This document shows positions 10,806-22,120 of a DNA stretch of 64,000 nucleotides, in pieces (position 1 is the stretch's first letter; the number at the start of each line of letters is the position of its first letter). The DNA is taken from the NCBI GenBank assembly GCA_012845835.1, contig JABAKD010000013.1, positions 14,625,016 to 14,689,015 of the forward strand, read 5' to 3'. Source of the DNA: Undaria pinnatifida. Lineage: Eukaryota; Sar; Phaeophyceae; Laminariales; Alariaceae. Below the pieces are notes generated by a model. It did no database searches. It was given only the letters and a program-made list of their open reading frames with translations, and was not told the DNA's origin. The position numbers were made by a program, and so were the translations under genes.

Positions 10806-11052
10806 TACTACGGTAGCCCCCCCAACTTTTCTTGAACGAAATCGCCGGTTTCAAAACCAGCTCCCGGTCGTATCTGATCTCCTGCAATACGGTGTCCCTC
10901 GACACCCTCCCCGACATCGTCGATCGATAGGCCTTTGCACACAAGAGAGTATATGGATACTTTGTTTTCAATGACATCCTTTCTCGTGTCGAGCAGCCAC
11001 GAAACGTTCGTTATAACGAAATCGCTGATTTTTCGGGGAGGCTATCGTAGAA
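10806..11052. mobile_element. MITE-like element, copy 2
   Basis: Ends CTACGGTAGCCCCCCC (left) and GGGGAGGCTATCGTAG (right) are inverted relatives. The interior matches the copy at 324-585 across GAAATCGCCGGTTT, ATACGGTG-CCCT and CAGCCACGAAACGTTCG. Somewhat shorter and more diverged than copy 1. Confidence 0.6.
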
Positions 11053-11826
11053 CCAGTCTATATCGTTATCAATGCCCCGATGCTGTTGTCAACGAACGGT
11101 CGTTGAACCGTGTAACGAAATGATTTTCGTTTGGATATCCAACACCTTCGCCAACCCGCTTTAAAATCCGCATGATATCTCCCTCGAACATGGAAAATGA
11201 ATGATACCTTGGTAGTGTCGCAACTCTTGTTAATTTTTTGTATTATCACCCCACCTCTTATAAATAATATCGCTTCCCTATTTATTTGGCAAAATAAAAA
11301 AAACAAGCATGCCTCTCCCCATGTGTGTTTCACATGCTACCACACACCCAACAGCAGTATGCGTAGTTTATTTGCCTGCTGGGCATATATATCTGTGAAT
11401 TTGTCTGTCTCATTAATCTGTCTGTCGATATTATCAGTACACAGAACCTGATGGATGGAATGGCTCGAGGATCGTGAAATCTGGTGGATCGAACGTTACG
11501 TGAGGCATTTCGTTTGGCTGATGGGTTGAAGGGTTTGACAACTAACTGTGTAAGTCTAGATAGAGTCGTTCGTCTACGTATATACGGGTTTGGATTTTTG
11601 CTATTTCTTTTATTGATCGTCACTTTTACCCACCAGCGCAACCAGCAAGATGTGTTACTCAGCGAACTTTTATCGGACAAATAGCGATCGCAGGCAGCTG
11701 TCTTCCCCTTTCCCCCCATTATCCCGTTCTTGACTTTGCGATTTACGCGCAGAAGGTTCAGCGTTCTTCCCACTTTTCAGCTTTTTTAGGCCATTTCTTA
11801 TACATCATACAGTCGGTCGGATTTGT
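11053..11826. other. no gene recognised
   Basis: A/T-richer sequence with short ORFs. The minus-strand 147-codon ORF at 11330-11773 has no recognisable domain. Confidence 0.45.
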
Positions 11827-12020
11827 CAGTCGAAAACGGCCGTTTTCGACTGTAGTAGCCCAAATCGGGCTTTCTTACACAGTCGAAAAAGGGCCTTTTC
11901 GACTCAACTTTTTCGACCGAGTTTTCCGATTGGGGGATCCAGTCGAAAAACTTTCCAGTCGAAAAACTTGACTTTTTCGACTGGATCTGTCAGTCGAAAC
12001 ACTCAGTCGAAAAAGTTTTA
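11827..12020. repeat. cluster of palindromes built on CAGTCGAAAA
   Basis: 11827-11852 is a perfect 26-bp palindrome (half-site CAGTCGAAAACGG). 11881-11904 is an imperfect 24-bp palindrome with 9-bp arms AGTCGAAAA. The same 10-mer occurs at about ten sites in both orientations through 12020, including a close inverted pair around 11960-11985. Transcribed, this would fold into several hairpins. It could equally be an array of binding sites. No other feature here explains it. Confidence 0.85.
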
Positions 12021-12249
12021 CACCTGGTTCTGCACCCATCGCATCGCTCATCCCACCACAAAACACACACCCACACGCCCACACACCCATCATACAACAG
12101 CGCCGACGCCGCCTTGGCTATCACTGCTGTTGCTTCTCATCGCAAGTCAGCGTGGCGCACTCCTAGCTCCGCTCGCCAGCAGCAGTATCACACGACAACA
12201 GCAGCACGCGTTATTGATGCCATTTTGCCAACAACGGCTACGCCTGGTG
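12021..12249. other. no gene recognised
   Basis: C/A-rich region, with CACACACCCACACG-type simple sequence near 12060-12095. No domain found. Confidence 0.4.
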
Positions 12250-13560
12250 TAGCTTTGTCGGCGATTCCCATTAGAACTACAACAGTGTAGCTTGTACCAG
12301 GGTCAACAGGGTGATTAAACCAATATGTTTGCGTAAACTACAAAACCCGTTTTGGGGCGGGAAAAAAGCTGACAGCTGTGGAAGTAAACGCATTAGTTTA
12401 TCAAGTATATATATCCTGCAAATCGTGTATAACGGTTGAGGAGAGGACTTAATTTTCAAGGGTGTGGGGGCCGGGGGCGGGGGACGGCGCGGGGTTTGAA
12501 AATGAGGGGGAAGCGGGGAGGGGGGGGGGGGGGGTTAAGGTAAAAACAGCATGACCTAAAACAACTTTGCTCCCATTCGCCTCACATTTAAGCGTTAGAT
12601 GTTGGGCAGCTGTTGTACCTGGCAAGGCTTGGTTTGGGTAAGCAATCAGTTACCCTTTTGTAAGTGGTCAAACGGACTGACGCCATACCTTCTAATTCCT
12701 TAGCAAATGGCGTCGTCGGAAGGACCATGTTTTTTTGGGTCGTGAATCGAATCCCAACATCCACCAATAATATTTTTTACGACTTTCCCCGAGTCGGTCG
12801 TGAAAGGTACTCTCCCCAAAATACCAAGGAAATGTAGAGGAGATATCATAACGCCTCTTCGTTTAGCACGCCCCGGTAAAGTATTTGCTCGCATACCCCT
12901 CGGTTACCATCCCCGCCACCACCACACACACCCCGCCCCCGACGCCCACCAAACCTGACACCCCCCCCTCACCCCCCCACACACAACCACCCTCCTCCCC
13001 CTCCCCCGCCGCCCCACCTTATATCAAAAGCCGCCAGAACAATAAACACTGCCCGACAGGTGATATCACCTCTTCACCGTTTGAGACGTCCATGCAGTCG
13101 TAGCTCCAACTAAATAATATGGTCTTCAAGTTCAAATTCATCTCCACCCCGCCCCCTCCTTCCCCGCCACTCCCACCATCGCCTAGACCTAGCATCACAC
13201 ATACATTAAGCTCCTACACATTTGGGCGACCTAAAAATGTTGAAAATCCCCCCCCCCCCCGCCCCCCCTCCCCCGCCTGAAAATCCCGCCGCCCCCCCAC
13301 CGGTTATGCAACTTACAGGTTATACATAATTCACTGATGATGCATTCGGCAACCGTCAGATTCTGTTCCCCTCAAAAACGGGTTTCGTTGTTGCCGTGCA
13401 CAGAAACATGACCACCCTGTTGACCCTCGTACAGGTTAGTTCCAAGGGGAGTCGCCGACCTATATCATTAGTCAGGACACACAGCCAGTAATACGCGCGA
13501 TGGGAATACCACACATAGCTTGCAAATATGAGTTTCGCGAGCGTTCTACAACTAACTACT
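12250..13560. repeat. compound poly-C/poly-G repeat family, block 1
   Basis: 12250-12540 is the minus-orientation core seen again at 19.8 kb (CAGGGTCAACAGG, AAACCCGTTTT, CTGACAGCTGTGGA), ending in a G run. 12885-13200 is plus orientation (CAGGTGATATCACCTC, GCCTAGACCTAGCA). 13370-13550 carries the core GGGGAGTCGCCGACCTATAT and ACACAGCCAGTAATACGCGC. The block is therefore a head-to-head arrangement of diverged copies around 12.55-12.88 kb, where nothing else is recognised. Confidence 0.7.
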
Positions 13561-13576
13561 GACCCTATCCCTAGCC

Positions 13577-13870
13577 GGTCGCCCCGGTGGCGAGTCATGT
13601 TGTCCTCGAGCCTGGTATTGGTCAGTTTCGTGAGTTCGAGTCCCCCCGAGTGCATACTCTGGTATAAATTGGGGGGGACTTTTCTTGCGCACAAGTTTAC
13701 TTGCGGAAAGCGCGAGAGCGTGAGTTAGAAACACTCGATGAAAAATCGACGGGCAGTGGGATTGCTGAACCCTATGCGCGATAAAAGTTGAAGGCAAGAA
13801 CCGGGGGGAAGAGACGACACCTGTGACCACGGCTTGTCCAGAAGAAGCTGGAAAAAGCATAAATTAAGAA
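13577..13870 (+). mobile_element. tRNA-headed SINE-like element (family A), copy 3
   Basis: Head GGTCGCCCCGGTGGCGAG with box B GTTCGAGTC, then the family A body with GCGCGAGAGCGTGAG, ATGAAAAATCGACG and ACGGCTTGTCCAGAAG. It ends GCTGGAAAAAGCATAAATTA followed by an A-rich tail. It abuts a family B fragment. Confidence 0.8.
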
Positions 13871-13884
13871 AGAAAAAAAAAACT

Positions 13885-14100
13885 ACTGCCGAGAGAGCGT
13901 TTTATAGCGTGTGGGTAAGCACAATTCGATGTCAGTCGCCAGGGAAGAGAGTGCGGAATATTTATCGAGAAAAAATGAAGGCGCGAACCGTGTGTGATAG
14001 GAGAAGAGCCTGCTTATTCGTAGCGAACCCGCGTCTGAGCTTCTTGAAGGGAGGGAGAACGAGAAACGAAAAGTGCGAAGATAATACATGTACTGTTATC
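13885..14100 (+). mobile_element. headless SINE-like family B fragment
   Basis: CTGCCGAGAGAGCG, AGCACAATTCGATG, AAAAAATGAAGGCGCG and GAAAAGTGCGAAG parallel the body of the 9.0-kb element, but no tRNA-like head is present. Its position immediately downstream of family A suggests a nested or chimeric insertion. Confidence 0.6.
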
Positions 14101-14639
14101 AGATGGGATTTTTACAAAAACAAAAATAACGTAACATATATTGCCAGGGCATTTTTTAGCAGCAGCAGAAGGGGAGCACATTAAATGTTGCCGACATGGA
14201 ACACGCCGTCCCCAGTAGGGAAGATAATGAACACAAACAAACAATGTTTTAATCTGAGGGGTCGAACGGTTCGGAGGTCTCAGAGAGGCCCCGGGAAAAA
14301 CAAAGTCGAGCGTATGATAGAGACAGACTACGTAGGGCAGTATCGCAACGTTGTATAAGCATTATAGTGAACAGTTAGTTGTACATACCTGGTACATGTT
14401 GTAAACCATTTTTAGAGAAGAAAAATCGAATAATTATATCGGTGGTCCGGTGTGTCTTTCGAAATCACAGCATCCATGCCGGCATAACAAACCTAGAACC
14501 TTCACAACGTCCTGGCACACGGCACGCCGTGACCGTCTAAGTAAGTAGTGTTACGGTTGGGTAGGGTTCGGGTTTTAAAAACACCGATTACACAGCGCCC
14601 CCGTACAACAATAACAAAGTGCCCACACAATGTGCAACT
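14101..14639. other. no gene recognised
   Basis: No coding region or repeat recognised. Confidence 0.45.
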
Positions 14640-14715
14640 GCGCCGAAACGATGTGCGACAGCGCCGAAACGATGTGCGACAGCGCCGAAACGATGTGCGA
14701 CAGCGCCGAAACGTG
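14640..14715. repeat. 21-bp tandem repeat
   Basis: GCGCCGAAACGATGTGCGACA starts at 14640, 14661, 14682 and (partial) 14703. As 21 is divisible by 3, short periodic ORFs appear on both strands. No independent sign of a gene. Confidence 0.95.
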
Positions 14716-15545
14716 CCCACAGAGCTCGTCTCGCGAGAAAGAGGCGTAGGCCACCGACACAGTCTAGTCTAGCCACGCGTGTCCTGGGTGTAGATGGATA
14801 GAAAGATCAGTGTAACGTAAACGCCACACACAGCCGCAGCACTGCAATGCCTAAAAGTTGTGGAGCGGCATTGAAATATTGTGGAATCGGTGTGAACCGC
14901 ATCTTGGTCGCTCGGACTGTTTGAGCGCTCTGGGCATGATCGAAAAGTTGTTAACCGTGAAGTTTGATGTTATCGGTCGCGAGTCTTGACCAATATTGAT
15001 TAACTCAATTTTGAAGGAACTGATTAACACGTTTATCACTCGTGGTTCCTCCTCAGCGCGTACAATGTTCGTCATCTTCTTGCATTTGACATTCTTCGGA
15101 ACGCCTGACGTTTGTTCTTCTTTGTTTTCTTTTCTTTTCTTTGTCTTGTTTTATTCTTTTTTTCTCGTTTTTTTGATGGTCTGGCTTGTTTTGTTGCGTT
15201 CTCGTACCCGGTACACTAGTATTTATTTCACTTGCTCTACCTTGACGAATTGCGACTGTTTGGCTTACTCTGTTTCGCAGTCTGTGACCACATAATTTGT
15301 ATCTCTCTAGGATACATAATCATCAGCCCGGACTCTGGGTGCACTGATGTCGTTGGGTAGCAATTAATGTGAAGACAACACACACAAGTGCGAAAAATGT
15401 CCCAACAAGAAATACAACTAGTTTGCCCACCGAACCGTACGTGCACTTCCAAACTCCACACGCTCTTAGTCTCGGGCGGCTCCTACGGAAAGTTTACTAC
15501 ATTTATTTGTGCAGCGGTTCAACACCAGTAGTAGTATTAGTCTTG
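14716..15545. other. no gene; pyrimidine-rich tract
   Basis: 15120-15180 is strongly T/C-rich and is followed near 15285 by CTGTGACCACA, so it may be a highly diverged (CAA)n-retroposon relative. Nothing else recognised. Confidence 0.4.
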
Positions 15546-15620
15546 GTGGAAGCAGAGGGGGCAAATGGGACCAGGTCCGTCAAGGTGGAAGCAGGGGGCG
15601 CAAATGGGACCAGGTCCGGG
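15546..15620. repeat. 39-bp tandem duplication
   Basis: GTGGAAGCAG...GGCAAATGGGACCAGGTCCG starts at 15546 and again at 15585 with two differences. Confidence 0.9.
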
Positions 15621-17921
15621 CGCAATGAAGGAGATGTGTTGATCAATTTGAACTATGTGTGGTATTTTGGGCCCCCCTCTGTGTTCTTCACATTGAACTG
15701 ATATTTCCACCCATCTACCATATACCGGAGTCTAGCACAACCATTGTCCGTGACGACGCCCCCTCGAAGAGAGACGAGCTGAATGGTTGCAAGCTACAAA
15801 AGATAAGTGGTACACGTGGTTGGAAAAGCAGGTGGTCTGTCCATGCACCGCCGAACGCATTGAATGCGGGTAGGGCGGAACATATGAAAGCCTGCACACC
15901 AGACTGCGTGCAGAGAAAGAACAAAATAAACGAAAAAATATACGAAGAAAGAAGAAAAAAATGAAACGAAATGGAACAAAAAGAAAAAAAAAAAAGCAGC
16001 AGGGGGGGGGGGGGGGGTAGGTGTGTACTCTACCCAGGGGAGCCAAATATCGAGCGAAACGAGACGGCAGACAACAAATGAAACTAAGCAAAACAGACAG
16101 CGAGCAACAGTGACAAGGCAGATTGCAACACACAATCTATCAGCGTCGGGGGCAGCGAGTATACTGGGTTCGAGTTCCGAGTGCACCTACTCTGTAGGAT
16201 TAGGAACGTTGCCGCATGCATGGTCTGTCACCTGCTTACTGTTTCCGGCCACAGCAGTGGTGCCCATGCCATATAGACTATATCGTCATCGTCGTCATCA
16301 TCGGCCCTTACCTATCAATGTCGAAAACGAACGTAAAAAATATAGTCTAAACGATACCAAGTAACTGGTAACAAGAGCAAAGCACAGCCAAAAAGCAGGA
16401 GACGCCTTCTATCTAGCCGACGTCGGGACAGCACCCCCAACTGCCTTCCGAGTGGAAGTACTACAACGGCCTTTGTTTGGTCGAACAGTAGAGTATCTTC
16501 GCGCTTAATTCGCCGTCTCAACGGTATCTAAATAAGCCCGGGGTGCCAACCCCACCAAGGTCGTATTTCAATTTTTCCTGTAGCATGGAGAAGGTGGAAC
16601 TACGTGAAGAGAACCCCTACTTTTCGTACACAATGACATTCGACCAGAGGGTCAGAGGTGGAGGGACACACTATGAAATGGAACTCTCTACGTGAAAAGG
16701 ACCATAGGAGGGATTAACCTGGCGTTCGTCAGGGACTTGATCAACCCCGGAGGATGCTATCGGTGGGGGAGCGAATTGCAGCCCAAATGCACTTGTTCGT
16801 TCGAATAAACTTCATTATAAAGACCAATTCACTGGTTCATTCGGCAAGTCAAGCTAATCTTGAGAAGGAACCTAGTTGGAACAAAGCGCCACCTAAAGCG
16901 CTGTGATTTACCTCCCACCAGTACGCGACTCCCCAATGTCCTTTCTCCAGTCTCGCCACATTTGTAAACGTTCTTTCTCAATTCTCGCCAAAGCGGACCA
17001 CCAAGACACTTTGTGACATCACACAAAGGCAATCTCCCTTCCCGGTCTCTGAATGGGGCCCTGAATCGTTGCGATTTTCGTACCCGGTACTTCGACACAC
17101 CTTCCTCGGCATCTCGTACGTCTTGACTCCCCCATTAATTTGCGATTACGTTGGTTCCTCTACTTGGCGATGTGTGACCATAGAAGCTGTGCGTTAGGGA
17201 ATATGGTTTCGACCCCTTCTGGCCCAGGCCAAAATTTAGATATGCAACAACAGAAGATATGTAGTCTAAGTATGGTGTGTGCTGTATGTGTAGTCGGTAT
17301 GTCTGTGGCTTGAACAGTGTCGCATACTGCCTGCACAAAACATTAGACACACACCCTACCACCTGCTACCACAGAAGTCACTACTACACTGCTGTCAGAG
17401 AAGCTGCTGCTGCTAGAAAGAGATTTTCGTCTATCTAAAGTAATTCAGTCTATGCATCAACCTTCCGTCGAACGTGACATCAACCTTCCGTCGAAAATTT
17501 GGTCCAATTAGCAGACTGCTGCTGTAATTTCATTTTCATTTTGGTAGAAAAAGCTGTAGAATCACGCTTTCTTCTCCTGTGGGCACGTGCGGGTGTCGTG
17601 CTGACTGCTGTACCGCACAGGTACCGGTGTACGCATACACCGTTGCCACCGCAGCGTTCTGAAGCAAGCTGATCACGGATACATGCGGTGGTTTGACCGA
17701 TCGAGGGCGCATGTACAATCAGTGACAGGACATAGAGCACTAGATTACTGCTTTATGGAAGTTCATGCTGTAGCTTCGAAGCGGGAATCTTTGCGTGTAC
17801 GATTTACGACGTGAGCTTATCAGCGCCCCGCAGTTGGGACAGCAACGATACTACTGTACTATCTCATCGCGTTCGTCTTCCCGTAGCACCCTCGCCCGCG
17901 CGTAGTCCATACCGTCGAGAT
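15621..17921. other. no gene recognised; repeat remnants
   Basis: 15703-15805 resembles 7395-7510. A homopolymer G run lies at 16003-16017. 16160-16195 (GGGTTCGAGTTCCGAGTGCA, then CTACTCTG) resembles the box-B region of SINE family A. An ORF pair near 15732-16186 on the minus strand is low-complexity antisense of A-rich DNA. No gene supported. Confidence 0.4.
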
Positions 17922-17976
17922 ACAGTGGATACAATGGATACAGTGGATACAGCAGTGGACATAGTGGATACACATG
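17922..17976. repeat. 9-bp minisatellite (GTGGATACA)n
   Basis: About five imperfect copies of GTGGATACA, including ATGGATACA and GTGGACATA variants. Confidence 0.85.
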
Positions 17977-18159
17977 AAGGCCACGGTAGGCAATTTTACT
18001 ACCGGGTTTCCGTGATTATGACATACTCGCGCGGGTTAGACTACTCCACAAGTCTCTTGACAAAAACACGTTGAAGGTGTTGTTGTCTGTCGCGGCGTTG
18101 CGAAACCACCCCATTGGGGACTCATACAGACAAAAAAAGATAGAACAGCATGAACAGGG

Positions 18160-18179
18160 GGTCACTCGCGCGAGTGACC
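18160..18179. repeat. perfect 20-bp palindrome
   Basis: Half-site GGTCACTCGC is followed directly by its reverse complement. Isolated, with no gene next to it. Confidence 0.9.
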
Positions 18180-19299
18180 ACAAGCCACCGAAGAAAAATA
18201 TAGCCCCCTATTGACATCAACATAACACCAAATAGCCCGTACCATTGATTAGTCTACATGTGATACTGTATGGCGCAGGCTGTGGACTCGGTACGCCTTA
18301 GTCCGCACACGGTACACAGCGCGGAACGGGTCAACTGGCGCCCTCGAAGCATATGTTCACGAAAAGCCGTCTTCTTGTGAACGTCACCTAGCATGAAGCA
18401 TCGAGCATGTATGTGCCTATTATTGCATAAATACGTCGTTTGCCGCGTGGCATATCGCCGCCATTGCTGCGTTGCTGTTGTTGGCCTTCTGTATACCTGG
18501 TATATATTAATATTACCTCGCAACCCAAGTCACACCTCAATCACAAACAGTGTACGTAGTTTCCGGGAGATGTTTGCAGGAAAAAAAAAACTCGGGATCA
18601 TTTTAGAAAATTATTCTAACGACGTCGGCTGCGAGTTCGACGAACTTATAGGGTCGATAGTCATCTAGTCTAATCTTTGCAAGCTGCCTTGTTGGTACTT
18701 ATAGTACACTAAGTGGGTGAATTTTCTTTACTTAATTGGAGGGGTCCTGTTGTTTCGTTTTTTCTTGTACATGCAGCACTTGATATATATTTTGTTTTCC
18801 TCCACTAAAAAATAATGAATGGCTGGTGTTGTTATTTTTGCTCCCCAGGTGGCGAATTTTGAGCAAGATCCAGCATATCTGTTTTACAAATGTATTACTG
18901 TTACCTGGTACAGTAGTATTATTTGTTGGCCGCCCGACAAAACGCTGGGCTTCTTGAGCGGCGGTAAACCAAAAGGTACGCGCGGCCGTTGTAGATGCAG
19001 ACCCTCATTCGTCCTATCAAGCTCAGTGATAGTCGGCGGCGACACAGCAGTTCTAAGCTCATGACGCATACCGTTATGCTTGCGGTGTTCTATGTCGCTC
19101 TCGCACGGGTGATATTGCACACAAATTACGAGGTAGGGCGAGCCATCTTAAATGCCGTCCAAACCTTTTCAAGAGCCGCGAGTTACATGTATAAAATGGT
19201 ATCAGAATGGAGAATCAGGGCGGACTAGGTGTGCTGATCGTGTCGTTGGGTGAAAAGAACTCGAGACCACTTGACACACACAACACAGTTGTGGTTGAG
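18180..19299. other. no gene recognised
   Basis: Only short ORFs on both strands. No repeat family identified. Confidence 0.45.
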
Positions 19300-20521
19300 A
19301 AAATACTTTTAATGTGATACCCCCGTAGGCAGCAAGAAAAAAAATCTCAACACATTGGGCGGCGAGTCGGCAGCAATCAACGACTGCAGCAGCAATAACT
19401 TCGGAGGACGGTTGCGGATAGGATTAAGTGACTTGCCGACTAAAGTCGGGCTAGAAAAGCGACCCCCCCCCCTCCCCCCCCCTCCCTCCTGCCGAGGGGG
19501 TGCTGGAGGCCCGATGAGGATCCCGCTGAAGGCGCCGCCGGAGTCGAATTTCGCTATTTAGCTTCATTTTACACAACATGACGCAACATATTTCGAAACA
19601 TTAAAAATACACTTCAGCTGTGAGATCGACCAAGAATGATTTTTCCATCAAAACTCAGCAATATATCATCAAAATACAAATACACTTCAGCTGTGAGATT
19701 AAAGATTTCGTCGAAACTTGCATCTTTGCAAGCTATGTGTGATACTACGATCGCGCGTATTACGGGTTGTGTGTCCTCATTAAGGATATAGGTCGGCGAC
19801 TCCCCTTACAACTACAGTGTAGCTATCAGGGTCAACAGGATGATGTTGGTCAGTCTGTGCGCGGAAACTATAAAACCCGTTTTTGAGGGGGACAAATCTG
19901 ACAGCTGTGGACGAAAATGCATCAGTTTATTTCATGTGTATCCTGTAAGTCGAATAACCGGTGAGGGGAGGGCGGAGTTTTGAAGGACGTGGAGCCCTGG
20001 GCTTGATAAACAGGGAGCGGGGGGGGGGGGGCCCGGGCGGGGCAGCACAACTTGTGCGTGGAAACTATGAATCCTTCAAGGGGATAAATCTGACGGTTTT
20101 GGAACGAATGCACCAGTTTATTATGAATATTCTGTTGGTCGTACAACCAGTGAAGAGAGGGCGGAGTGTTTGAGGGGGTGAGGGGGGGGCAGAAGAGTTT
20201 TTAACAGCTTTAGGTCGCATACATGTAGAGGGGTTTCGCTATACGCGTGGTGCTACGTCTAGGCGATGGTGCGGGTGGTGGGGAAGGAGGGGGCCTTGGG
20301 GGGGGGGGGGGGGGGGGGGGGGGGTGCACGGCGTGGATGGCTCTAGAAAAAAATGAGGTGATATTTATTGGGTGGAAGTGTTTATTACTTTGGCAGATTT
20401 CGATGTTAGGTGGGGTGGTTGAGCTAGAGGGAGCGGGAAAAAAAAAAAAAAAAAAGGAGGAGGAGGAGACGACAAAAAAAGGGGGGGGGGGGGGGGGGGA
20501 AACAAACCAAAAGGGGGGGAT

Positions 20522-20572
<51 letters not shown>

Positions 20573-20910
20573 TTAAGCTACGTCATGGATTGCTTGAAAG
20601 ATAATTATGTGAAATCAATTGCGTAGAAGTGTTTATTACTCTGGCCGATGTCGATTTTGGTGAGCCGTTTGACAAGAAGGGAACGGGGCATAAAACATGA
20701 AAATACACCCCACCTGTGAGATCGAATATTTTGTCGAAACCCATGTTTGCAAGCTGTGTGTGATACTCCGATCGCGCGTGTTACGGGTTGTGTGTCCTCA
20801 TTAAGGATATAGGTCGGCGACTCCAAACGCAACGACAGCAGTGTAGCTATGAGGGTCAACATGGTGATGTTAAGTCAGTCTGTGCGCGTAAACTATAATA
20901 TCCATGTTTA
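19300..20910 (-). repeat. compound poly-G repeat family, block 2 (minus orientation)
   Basis: Two full copies of the family core in minus orientation: about 19610-19960 and 20695-20905 (CTGTGAGATCGA, GCAAGCT-TGTGTGATAC, GATCGCGCGT, ATAGGTCGGCGACTCC, GGGTCAAC). They alternate with G runs at 20013-20030, 20300-20324 and an uninterrupted run of about 49 G at 20523-20571. The apparent 109-codon ORF at 20247-20576 is a translation of poly-G and is not a gene. The block is inverted relative to 23.85-26.2 kb. Confidence 0.75.
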
Positions 20911-21619
20911 TCATAGAGGTTGGTATACGTCTCAGCACCAAACAAAAAAATGGCTCAAGTCTGTAATATATACCAAACGTAATCAGAAAACTACCAAACC
21001 GAGAAGTACCGAGCACATGTATGTACACTGGTATTAGTTGTAACTGTTCCTCCGGGGACTAGGGAGGCGTAATAGTACTAGTTCCTCTTTCTGTCACAAC
21101 ATATTGCTTGACGGGGATGCGAGCGAAACAGCAAACTCATCACAGAGGTAGCGGTACCTAGGAGGAAAGATCTTAGATCCCTCCGCAGCGCTATTCCTAT
21201 AGTGATGCCTCTCGGAATCTTGAGCGAAACGCGCGCGTCGATGGCGACGGCGAAAACCGTGAACCATCCATTTCACATGATGCAGTACAATATATTATAT
21301 ACGAAAGGCGGTAGGTTCTGGCATTATTACCCAACACGTCAGCAACAACCCTATGGAGTGAACATTGCGCTCTAGTGTACGGTACAGAGTAATTAAAACA
21401 ACACAGACGTTCAGTGCTGCAGGTGGTCTGCCTGTCGGATTGGCTGAGAGGCATGCGCTTTGATGATGTCCAACCGGCTGTTCTGCGGATCAAAAGCGGC
21501 AGTGGCAGATTTTTTCTCTTGCTGGTGGTTTAGACGCGAGAATGAGCCGTGAACATGATGGGACGAGAATGGCCCTGAATAGGGGCGACGCACCGTAAAT
21601 AGAGCCGGCTCTGTCGTGA
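20911..21619. other. no gene recognised
   Basis: Short ORFs only. Nothing assignable. Confidence 0.45.
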
Positions 21620-22120
21620 AATATTAATCGAGGAAGCTGCTCGATGGACCCACTGTGCACAATATTAATCGAGGAAGCTGCTCGATGGAGCCACTTTTTT
21701 TTTTTCCTCCACTCCTTTTATTTTCCCCGCATTGCTCTCGCGCTTCCTCCCAATAGTAACTCAGATCTGGATCACATAGCGGGCCCTCTTCCCCCCCCCA
21801 CAATGCGGTGCGTGCCTTCATTCCTATCACGAGAATATTCCGGCTTTTCGTTCCCTCGTCGACTCGCGTCGAATTGTACCCACCCACGGTACTAGGCGTT
21901 CTCAGCAGTAGATCCTTTTTTTTTTGCATTTATTTCTGCAAAAAAAGTCAAATCTCACCACGGTTGAAATCGAACTCAAGGGCCAATGGTAGTAGTATTC
22001 GAGGATAACCACTAGACCGCCGGGGCGACCGGCTCTGCATGCAATATTAAACATGGAATCTCCTCGATGGACCCACTACATACCTGGTACAATACTCGTC
22101 GAGGAAGCTGCTCTATGGAC
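21620..22120. repeat. local repeats of AATATTAATCGAGGAAGCTG type
   Basis: A 41-bp unit is tandemly duplicated at 21620 and 21661 (AATATTAATCGAGGAAGCTG plus CTCGATGGA). Related copies recur at 22043 (AATATTAAACATGG...CTCGATGGACCCACTAC) and 22090 (CGTCGAGGAAGCTGCTCTAT). They bracket the tRNA-like segment at 21950-22035. Confidence 0.8.
21950..22035 (-). mobile_element. tRNA-like SINE head fragment
   Basis: On the minus strand the segment reads GGTCGCCCCGGCGGTCTAG, TGGTTATCCTCGAAT and then box B GAGTTCGATTTC. The leading GGTCGCCCCGG is identical to the heads at 9.03 and 13.57 kb, and the box-A region GGTCTAGTGGTTA is more tRNA-like than in those copies. No acceptor stem pairs, so it is not called a tRNA. 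Confidence 0.5.

Noticed and set aside
20247-20576. 109-codon Gly-rich ORF
   Set aside because: It is a translation of poly-G and poly-A tracts.
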